In this document: piece by piece, positions 6,656-11,127 of the stretch
Layout: the number at the start of each line of letters is the position of its first letter
How positions within the stretch are numbered: the stretch's first letter is position 1
NCBI GenBank assembly: GCA_011176655.1
Contig: DUEB01000038.1
Span: forward strand, 1 to 11,127
Reading direction: 5' to 3'
DNA length: 11,127 nt
Source of the DNA: Dehalococcoidia bacterium
Lineage (GTDB): Bacteria; Chloroflexota; Dehalococcoidia; Dehalococcoidales; UBA5760
Position numbers and translations under genes: made by a program
The notes under the pieces: generated by a model
The model's database searches: none
Told to the model about the DNA's origin: nothing
Seen by the model: the letters and a program-made list of their open reading frames with translations, nothing else

Positions 6656-7092
6656 TCGGGGTGGAGCCGGTGTATTCTTTTATCTACGGGCAGTGAGTTG
6701 ACTGTCGCCAGGATGGTCTGCTCCATCTGGCGTCCGTCGGCCGAGAGAAAGAGGTGGCTCGGGCACCGGCAGTCGCTGGCACCGAAGCCGGGGACGCACT
6801 CAAATTGCCCGCTGAGAGCCTGAGCAATGACGCATTCCACCCTGGCCTCGGTCTGGCAGAGGATTATGCCGGTGATGCTGGCCCTCTCCAGGAGATAGTC
6901 AATGTGCCAGTGGAGCTTTTTGTTTGCTCTCAGGTGGCGCTCCAGCCTGGGTTTAAAGCCGCCCATTGCCGAGCCCACGTAGGCGTAGCTGCCCGCCGGG
7001 AAGTAGCTATGCGGCAGGCTGCCGGCTTTGATGGTGCTTCCCTCGGCCAGGGATACGAGGAGGATATAGCTTCCCTTCCGTGCGCCGGACAT
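6568..7092 (-). CDS. DUF123 (GIY-YIG-like) domain protein
   Basis: A 174-residue stand-alone DUF123 protein. The conserved blocks are visible: GSYILLV at 7-13, a Phe-Pro-Ala-Gly-x-Tyr-x-Tyr-Val-Gly-Ser-Ala stretch at 31-42, the Arg-His-Leu-Arg...Lys-Lys-x-His-Trp-His-Ile-Asp-Tyr-Leu-Leu block at 52-68, and GFGASDCRC-x-SHLF at 102-115. In archaea this domain is often fused to endonuclease III. It resembles the GIY-YIG nuclease fold, but its activity is not established to my knowledge. After about residue 118 comes a 56-residue tail of no recognised family, whose last 29 codons run antisense into the CDF gene. It follows the DUF4342 gene by 22 bases. AAGGA touches the ATG directly, which is poor spacing, although no alternative start before the domain is evident. 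Probably the third gene of the trmO unit. Confidence 0.87.
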   Translation of the reverse strand: MSGARKGSYILLVSLAEGSTIKAGSLPHSYFPAGSYAYVGSAMGGFKPRLERHLRANKKLHWHIDYLLERASITGIILCQTEARVECVIAQALSGQFECVPGFGASDCRCPSHLFLSADGRQMEQTILATVNSLPVDKRIHRLHPDYSGEGEWLSLRLAQITEHCSHLPSHGSG

Positions 7093-7114
7093 TCCTTAAG
7101 GATACCTCATCCCG

Positions 7115-7393
7115 CTATGCAGACTTTGATTCCTCGACCCTCTCCACCTCCAGGGTGCATTCGGTTGCCAGCGCGGCAAAGGCGCCGATAGCCGCCAGCA
7201 CCGGGGCGGCCATGATGATGGCGGCGGCGGCTGGGGCCCCTATCGAGAGCGGAATATCGAATACCGGTTTCCCTTTGTAAATCAAGCGCACCCGTCTCAC
7301 GTTACCTTCGTGGATAAGCTGTTTTACCTTCTCGACGAGCTTGTCTCCAGATATGGTGAACCTTTCGCTGGTGGTCTTTTCGCCTTCGCTCAT
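7115..7393 (-). CDS. DUF4342 domain protein
   Basis: A small protein of 92 residues. The frame extends back to 7534, but that extension overlaps the end of trmO. The ATG at 7393 has a perfect AGGAGG six bases upstream (7400-7405 on the plus strand), so I take it as the start. Residues 8-33 form a charged amphipathic helix, and residues about 34-49 (LIYKGKPVFDIPL within it) a short beta-like section. Residues 50-76 form a long hydrophobic stretch rich in Ala, Ile and Gly that could cross a membrane once, and an acidic beta-like tail ends the protein. This layout matches DUF4342, whose function is unknown to me. Some relatives carry an N-terminal UBA-like domain, absent here. It lies 43 bases after trmO and 22 before the DUF123 gene, all on one strand. 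Confidence 0.83.
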   Translation of the reverse strand: MSEGEKTTSERFTISGDKLVEKVKQLIHEGNVRRVRLIYKGKPVFDIPLSIGAPAAAAIIMAAPVLAAIGAFAALATECTLEVERVEESKSA

Positions 7394-7399
7394 ACTTAG

Positions 7400-7405
7400 C
7401 CTCCT
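7400..7405 (-). promoter_or_regulatory. Strong ribosome binding site of the DUF4342 gene
   Basis: AGGAGG on the minus strand, six bases before the ATG at 7391-7393. It fixes the short start and argues against the longer frame that would overlap trmO. Confidence 0.8.
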
Positions 7406-7436
7406 GTAACCGTAGCCGTCTTTAGCTCCCCTATCA

Positions 7437-7916
7437 TCACGGGATGACTGTCTTATCTGGAATCTCTCCGTCCTTGAAGTGCTTTTCCACCCAGCCTGAA
7501 ATAACCTCCTCCCGGCTGTCAAAGTAGCTGACATAAGGTTTGATATCCAGAAGCGGCGTCCCGTCCAGCACGTCTACCTCGGTGAAATATACCCGGTTGG
7601 CTTTTATCCGCTTAATCTTTATCACCGAAAGCCCGATGTGGTTGGGACGGTGCGGGCTCCTGATGGCGAAGATGCCGTGTTTCTGCTCTTCCAGAAACGG
7701 TCTCCCGGCAGTCTCTTCCCTGGGTGAGCGGTGAAAGTAGTATATGATTATAGCGTGGCTGAATGCGTCCAGGTCCTTCAGTCCCTCGGCGTACTCCTCC
7801 TTTAGTTCCAGCCAGGCCTCTACCCTGTCGTCGAAGGTCCCCTGGATGGGCATGTTCCTGGCTTCTTTGTAGGGTGAGTGGATGACGCCGATGGGGCGCA
7901 TGATTACTTGCTCCAT
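7437..7916 (-). CDS. trmO: tRNA (N6-threonylcarbamoyladenosine-37-N6)-methyltransferase TrmO
   Basis: A SAM-dependent enzyme of the TrmO/TsaA (YaeB/VirR) family that methylates t6A at position 37, next to the anticodon, of certain ANN-decoding tRNAs to give m6t6A. The single-sheet beta-barrel domain is complete in 159 residues. Visible family blocks are RPIGVIHSPY at 7-16, Tyr-Ala-Glu-Gly-Leu-x-Asp-Leu-x-x-Phe-Ser-His at 42-54, FAIRSPHRPNHIGLS at 83-97 (the SAM-binding signature), and VLDGTPLLDIKPYV at 116-129. It lacks the C-terminal extension of the E. coli protein (about 235 residues) and so is the short form common in archaea and many bacteria. The ATG at 7916 has GGAGG seven bases upstream. 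First gene of a probable trmO - DUF4342 - DUF123 unit, divergent from argF. Confidence 0.93.
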   Translation of the reverse strand: MEQVIMRPIGVIHSPYKEARNMPIQGTFDDRVEAWLELKEEYAEGLKDLDAFSHAIIIYYFHRSPREETAGRPFLEEQKHGIFAIRSPHRPNHIGLSVIKIKRIKANRVYFTEVDVLDGTPLLDIKPYVSYFDSREEVISGWVEKHFKDGEIPDKTVIP

Positions 7917-7937
7917 AGCCTTGCCTCCGCCATACTC

Positions 7938-7966
7938 ATTAAAACAGGTTTCTTTTGGCTAGTAAA
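7938..7966 (-). promoter_or_regulatory. Candidate promoter of the trmO unit
   Basis: On the minus strand TTTACT (7961-7966, 4 of 6 matches to TTGACA) and TTTAAT (7938-7943, 5 of 6 to TATAAT) are exactly 17 bases apart. The predicted start near 7931 leaves a leader of about 15 bases containing the trmO ribosome site. Supported only by position and consensus. Confidence 0.45.
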
Positions 7967-7994
7967 GCCGGGGCTTACCTACCCTGTTCCTCTA

Positions 7995-8021
7995 TTGAAG
8001 AGCCGGCTTTCGTGGTATACT
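7995..8021 (+). promoter_or_regulatory. Extended -10 promoter of argF
   Basis: TGGTATACT at 8013-8021 is a -10 hexamer (TATACT, 5 of 6) with a TGn extension. TTGAAG at 7995-8000 resembles a -35 but is only 15 bases away, so the extended -10 probably carries the activity. The start point would be near 8028, giving a leader of about 20 bases with the AAGGGGG ribosome site. No ARG-box-like palindrome is visible. Confidence 0.5.
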
Positions 8022-8035
8022 ATGGGCATATAAAA

Positions 8036-8042
8036 AAGGGGG
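8036..8042 (+). promoter_or_regulatory. Ribosome binding site that sets the argF TTG start
   Basis: AAGGGGG ends five bases before the TTG at 8048. The frame is open further back to a TTG at 7955, but that stretch contains the promoter and matches no family sequence, so 8048 is preferred. Confidence 0.65.
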
Positions 8043-8047
8043 CTATC

Positions 8048-8986
8048 TTGCTGGGTAAGGACTTACTTTCTGTATCTGACCTCGCTAGCGAGGACATTCG
8101 GCTACTTCTTCGCGATGCTGCTGATATCAAGGCTGGCGGGCGTCTCTCTCTACTCAGCGGTAAGACTTTAGCCATCATGTTCGAGAAGCCCTCGCTGCGA
8201 ACCAGGGTCAGCTTTGAAATGGCCATGCGGCAATTGGGTGGGGAGGCTATATATCTATCTCCGGCTGAGGTCGGCCTGGGAGAGCGCGAGTCGGTTCCCG
8301 ATATCGCCCGGGCGCTCAGCCGCTATGTCGATGCCATTGCCGCACGCACCTTTTCTCACCAGACCCTGGAGACTCTGGCCGGCCATGCCGAGGTGCCCGT
8401 GATAAATGCCCTCTCGGATTTGGAGCACCCCTGCCAGGCACTGGCTGACCTGCTTACCATCTGCGAGAAGAAGCACGACCTCGCCGGCCTGACCCTGGCC
8501 TTTATCGGTGACGGCAACAACGTGGCTCACAGCCTCATGCTGGCTAGTGCCCTCAGCGGGGTTAACTTCCGGGTTGCTTCGCCGCCCGGTTACCGGGTTC
8601 GAGAGGAGATACTGAAGCTGGTTCAAGGCTACGCTGCCGCCAGTGGCGCCGAAATAGTGCTTACCGAGGAGCCAGCGGAGGCGGCCAGCGGCGCCGACGT
8701 TATCTACACTGATGTCTGGACGAGCATGGGGCAGGAGGCTGAGGCAAAGGAGAGGCGTCGGGTGTTTCGCCGTTATCAGGTGAATGATGAGCTTATGTCT
8801 TTAGCCAAGGAGGATGCCATACTGATGCATCCCCTGCCGGCACATCGCGGCGAAGAGGTGTCGCCGAGCGTTCTGGATGGACCGAGGTCGGTGGTCTTCG
8901 ACCAGGCTGAGAACAGGCTGCACCTGCAGAAAGCACTGCTGGCTATGATGCTGGGTAGCCTGGAGATACCGCTGCCCGGATATTGA
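8048..8986 (+). CDS. argF: Ornithine carbamoyltransferase
   Basis: Catalyses carbamoyl phosphate + ornithine to citrulline in arginine biosynthesis; cytoplasmic, usually a trimer. From the TTG at 8048 the protein has 312 residues, normal for the family, and begins in the typical way (Asp-Leu-Leu-Ser-Val-Ser-Asp-Leu at 5-12). The carbamoyl phosphate site has Ser-Leu-Arg-Thr-Arg at 49-53 and His-Pro-Cys-Gln at 127-130. The ornithine signature Asp-x-Trp-x-Ser-Met-Gly is at 222-228, which favours ornithine over aspartate as substrate. The catalytic block usually written HCLP is His261-Pro-Leu-Pro264 here, followed by AHRGEEV: the Cys is replaced by Pro. An acetyl- or succinyl-ornithine carbamoyltransferase, or catabolic use, cannot be excluded from sequence alone. 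It stands alone without other arg genes nearby, and the next gene follows after 15 bases. Confidence 0.92.
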   Translation: MLGKDLLSVSDLASEDIRLLLRDAADIKAGGRLSLLSGKTLAIMFEKPSLRTRVSFEMAMRQLGGEAIYLSPAEVGLGERESVPDIARALSRYVDAIAARTFSHQTLETLAGHAEVPVINALSDLEHPCQALADLLTICEKKHDLAGLTLAFIGDGNNVAHSLMLASALSGVNFRVASPPGYRVREEILKLVQGYAAASGAEIVLTEEPAEAASGADVIYTDVWTSMGQEAEAKERRRVFRRYQVNDELMSLAKEDAILMHPLPAHRGEEVSPSVLDGPRSVVFDQAENRLHLQKALLAMMLGSLEIPLPGY

Positions 8987-9001
8987 CAAGGGGGGAGAGC
9001 A

Positions 9002-9661
9002 ATGAACGTATCAAGAAATATGGCTAGCTGGCTCTGGTGGCCCATTGTTATCACGGTGATGGCGCTGGTTGGCGTAGCAAATCAATGGCCCATCTCCGCC
9101 CTGGCCCCCATCCTGATTGCTATCCTGGTTAGTGGGCTGGTGGTGGCTGTGACCGGCACCAGAAAGCAGAGGCTTGAGCTTTCGCTCTCGAGGCTGAGAC
9201 AGATGGCCGGCTATTTTAATCGTCGTTTCATGGGCGATTCCTCGCTTTCCATCTTTGCCATTATAGACAGTCTCTTCACCATTGAGAGTCCCAAGGTGTG
9301 GGACTGGGCACGGGCCTGTGATATGTCGAAGCGGGTTTTCAATGCCTGGTGCGATAGCTTTATCAACCGCATTGAGAGCGATGTCAGAAGCGGCCGCCCT
9401 CAGGCTTACCTGTACACCTATCTCAACGAGCTGTGGCTGGTGAACAATCACTACTATGAATTTATCGAGCAGTTCTGTGACATAGCCGGGAAGGTGGAGA
9501 TACCCCAGGAGACTAAAGACCAGTATAACCGGATGGTGATGGAGTATAACGCCTTTGCCCAGGAGTTTCGAGAAACTATTAGTGAGCTGAGGAAGATTAC
9601 CCGGACTGAGATTGAGCCCCCCAGTATCAGGTTTGCCCAGGAGCTGGCACCGGCAAAGTAA
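9002..9661 (+). CDS. Two-helix membrane protein of unknown family
   Basis: A protein of 219 residues that I do not recognise. Two membrane helices (about 10-26 and 33-51) form an N-terminal hairpin joined by a short Asn-Gln-Trp-Pro turn. An Arg-Lys-Gln-Arg cluster at 54-57 then predicts, by the positive-inside rule, that the remaining 160 residues are cytoplasmic. That part looks almost wholly helical and is rich in aromatic residues: several Trp and Tyr between about 98 and 160, including Trp-Leu-Val-Asn-Asn-His-Tyr-Tyr. A charged, coiled-coil-like stretch follows near 180-200. No catalytic motif is evident. A GGGGGGAGAG ribosome site precedes the ATG. The gene starts 15 bases after argF and is followed by der after 111 bases, so it is probably co-transcribed with argF. 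Membrane anchoring and a helical cytoplasmic domain would suit a scaffold or sensor role, but nothing shows it. Confidence 0.85.
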   Translation: MNVSRNMASWLWWPIVITVMALVGVANQWPISALAPILIAILVSGLVVAVTGTRKQRLELSLSRLRQMAGYFNRRFMGDSSLSIFAIIDSLFTIESPKVWDWARACDMSKRVFNAWCDSFINRIESDVRSGRPQAYLYTYLNELWLVNNHYYEFIEQFCDIAGKVEIPQETKDQYNRMVMEYNAFAQEFRETISELRKITRTEIEPPSIRFAQELAPAK

Positions 9662-9722
9662 CAGGTTATCTGTCTCCCCTGCCTCCTTGAGCTGCCTTTT
9701 CCACTTCAGAGAAGGAAGGAGA

Positions 9723-9764
9723 ATGGCTAGCGGGGGTCTTATTGTCTCTGGGGTAGCAAGTTAG
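9723..9764 (+). CDS. Possible 13-residue leader peptide before der
   Basis: ATG at 9723 follows a strong purine-rich GGAAGGAGA tract and opens a frame of 13 codons (MASGGLIVSGVAS) ending in TAG, nine bases before the der ATG. Such spacing could couple translation of der to the peptide. CTCCTT at 9683-9688 is complementary to AAGGAG at 9716-9721 and could mask this ribosome site in a hairpin. It may equally be chance in a purine-rich leader; the 111-base gap holds no clear terminator or promoter. Confidence 0.2.
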   Translation: MASGGLIVSGVAS

Positions 9765-9772
9765 AGGTTAGC

Positions 9773-11086
9773 ATGGCCAAGCCAATTGTAGCCATTGTCG
9801 GCAGACAGAACGTGGGCAAGTCTACCCTGCTTAATCGCCTGGCGGGTAAGCGGATAGCTATCGTTGATGATGTGCCGGGGACGACCCGCGACCGTATCAT
9901 GGCTGATGTTAACGTTTCCGGGAATGAATTTACCGTAGTTGATACCGGTGGGCTGGAACCAAGACCTGACTCCGCCATGGCCCAGGTGGTTAACGAGCAG
10001 GTCGAGGTGGCTACCGGGGAGGCGGATGCCATCATTTTTCTGACGGATGTCAGGGACGGCGTGACCCCCGTCGACCTGGAGATAGCGGACCGGCTGCGTA
10101 AGACAAGTAAGCCCGTGGTGCTGGTGGCCAATAAGGCGGATAACGCCCGGTTTGAGGGTGGGGTGGTGGAGTTCTACGAGCTGGGTCTGGGGGAACCGGT
10201 AGCAGTCAGCGCCTATCACGACCGGGGTATTCCCGAGTTGGTGGACCGGGTCATCTCTCTCCTGCCGCCGCCGTCGCCGGCAAGCGCCGGGCCGGAGGCG
10301 ATTAAGGTCGCCATTGTCGGCAGGCCCAATGTGGGTAAGTCAACGCTCCTTAACGCGCTGCTGGGTGGTGAGCGGGCTATCGTCGATGATGCGCCGGGAA
10401 CTACTCGGGACGCCATAGACACCCTGGTTGACTTTGAGGGCAAAAGTGTGCTACTTATTGATACAGCCGGTATCAAGCGGCGGGGGCGGATAGGTGGCGG
10501 GGTGGGGCAGTACAGCGTCATCCGGGCGCTGCGGGCCATTGAGCGGTCCGATATTGCTCTCCTGGTGCTGGATGTGGGGCAGCTGGTTACCGCTCAGGAT
10601 ATGCATATTGCGGGTTATATCCAGCAGGCGGCCAAGGGGATTATAATAACAGTTAATAAGTGGGACCTGGTTCAGGCGGGGGACATAGCTGAGTATGACC
10701 GCTACGTTAGGGGTCAGTTCCGGTTTATGGCTTATGCGCCGGTGCTGTGTCTTTCGGCGAAGCTCGGGCGGGGGGTGGATAAGATAATGCCTCAGGTGGT
10801 TCGGATATTCGAGGAGAGGCTGAAGCGCCTGTCTACTGCGGTGGTTAACAGCGTTGTCCAGGAAGCGGTGGCGGCTCACGGCTTACCCCGAAAGGGCGGC
10901 CGCCAGCTAAAGATTCTATACGCCACTCAGGCTGAAGTGAACCCGCCGACCTTTGTCTTTTTTGTGAATTACCCCCAGCTGGTGCACTTCTCCTACCAGC
11001 GCTATCTTGAGAACCGGCTGCGCCGGGCCTTTGGCTTTGATGGCACGCCAGTCCGCTTTGTCTTTAAAGCGAGGGAGGAGTCGTGA
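9773..11086 (+). CDS. der: Ribosome assembly GTPase Der (EngA)
   Basis: An essential GTPase with two tandem G domains and a C-terminal KH-like domain that acts in maturation of the 50S ribosomal subunit. At 437 residues it has the usual length. G domain 1 has Gly10-x4-Gly-Lys-Ser17 (P-loop), PGTTRD at 35-40, Asp57-Thr-Gly-Gly60 and Asn120-Lys-x-Asp123. G domain 2 has the P-loop at 183-191, DTAG at 230-233 and NKWD at 295-298. The KH-like domain covers about 345-437. The first P-loop reads Gly-Arg-Gln-Asn where Gly-Arg-Pro-Asn is usual; the second has the Pro. The ATG is preceded by AGAGG. The stop codon overlaps the GTG start of a plsY-like gene by four bases, a der-plsY arrangement I recall from Dehalococcoidia. 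Confidence 0.98.
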   Translation: MAKPIVAIVGRQNVGKSTLLNRLAGKRIAIVDDVPGTTRDRIMADVNVSGNEFTVVDTGGLEPRPDSAMAQVVNEQVEVATGEADAIIFLTDVRDGVTPVDLEIADRLRKTSKPVVLVANKADNARFEGGVVEFYELGLGEPVAVSAYHDRGIPELVDRVISLLPPPSPASAGPEAIKVAIVGRPNVGKSTLLNALLGGERAIVDDAPGTTRDAIDTLVDFEGKSVLLIDTAGIKRRGRIGGGVGQYSVIRALRAIERSDIALLVLDVGQLVTAQDMHIAGYIQQAAKGIIITVNKWDLVQAGDIAEYDRYVRGQFRFMAYAPVLCLSAKLGRGVDKIMPQVVRIFEERLKRLSTAVVNSVVQEAVAAHGLPRKGGRQLKILYATQAEVNPPTFVFFVNYPQLVHFSYQRYLENRLRRAFGFDGTPVRFVFKAREES

Positions 11087-11127
11087 TAGCTGCCAGGTTT
11101 GTTCTTGTCGGGGTAGTTGGCTATCTG
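11083..11127 (+). CDS. plsY: Start of a probable glycerol-3-phosphate acyltransferase PlsY, cut by the window end
   Basis: A GTG at 11083 overlaps the der stop (GTGA) and is preceded by GAGGGAGGAG, a strong ribosome site. Fifteen codons are visible and encode a hydrophobic start (Ala-Ala-Arg-Phe-Val-Leu-Val-Gly-Val-Val-Gly-Tyr-Leu), consistent with the first membrane helix of PlsY, which makes lysophosphatidic acid from acyl phosphate and glycerol 3-phosphate. The identification rests mainly on the der-plsY gene order and the Gly-Tyr-Leu at the helix end; fifteen residues cannot prove it. Confidence 0.5.
   Translation, partial: MIAARFVLVGVVGYL

Noticed and set aside
6568..7092. The GIY-YIG-like protein as a homing endonuclease or mobile element
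   Set aside because: The blocks are those of stand-alone DUF123, with no intron, intein or repeat context around it.
7394..7534. A longer N-terminus for the DUF4342 protein, overlapping trmO
   Set aside because: The perfect AGGAGG before the ATG at 7393 fixes the shorter start, and the extension reads like the trmO sequence in another frame.
7955..8047. A longer argF starting at a TTG at 7955
   Set aside because: The extra 31 residues contain the probable promoter and match nothing in carbamoyltransferases; AAGGGGG before the TTG at 8048 gives a normal-length enzyme.
1..11127. CRISPR arrays, tRNA or rRNA genes, transposons, riboswitches
   Set aside because: No regularly spaced repeats, tRNA-like cloverleaf, transposase motif or recognisable aptamer was seen in the window.

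Overview
This looks like a bacterial chromosome segment of moderately high G+C (about 58% in a polA line counted by hand), most probably from a Chloroflexota bacterium of the Dehalococcoidia type. That assignment is inference. It rests on der followed directly by a plsY-like start, on the small DUF4342 and stand-alone DUF123 proteins, and on the general look of the protein sequences. No rRNA or marker allows a firm placement. The coding content is mostly housekeeping. I found no CRISPR array, no tRNA or rRNA, no transposase, and no recognisable defence or secondary-metabolite system.

Layout. (1) Bases 1-759 hold the 3' part of an A+T-rich gene of unknown function. Its composition differs sharply from everything that follows, so it is probably acquired DNA. 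(2) Bases 803-5013 on the minus strand form a tight polA - PAP2 phosphatase - mutM operon. It pairs a complete three-domain DNA polymerase I with the 8-oxoguanine glycosylase whose repair gaps such a polymerase fills, and a membrane PAP2 enzyme sits between them. A TGCTATAAT box lies only six bases from the polA ATG, which suggests a leaderless message. (3) Bases 5106-5585 (minus) encode a small predicted lipoprotein, and bases 5729-6655 (plus) a cation diffusion facilitator. The two diverge from facing promoters. (4) Bases 6568-7916 (minus) hold trmO, a DUF4342 protein and a DUF123 (GIY-YIG-like) protein, apparently one transcription unit. The last gene runs 88 bases into the end of the convergent transporter gene. 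(5) From about base 8000 to the window end, argF, a two-helix membrane protein of unknown family, der and the first codons of plsY all read on the plus strand. The argF and trmO promoters are back to back.

The observations most worth a second look are: metal-site and active-site substitutions in otherwise well-conserved enzymes (Asn for His in the CDF transporter, Pro for Cys in the HCLP motif of ornithine carbamoyltransferase, Asp for the steric-gate Glu in DNA polymerase I); two start codons lying almost on top of their -10 boxes; the 88-base convergent overlap encoding a cysteine-rich transporter tail; and the foreign-looking gene at the left edge. No convincing new multi-gene system is visible. 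The least explained genes are the left-edge gene, the two-helix membrane protein before der, and the trmO - DUF4342 - DUF123 cluster.
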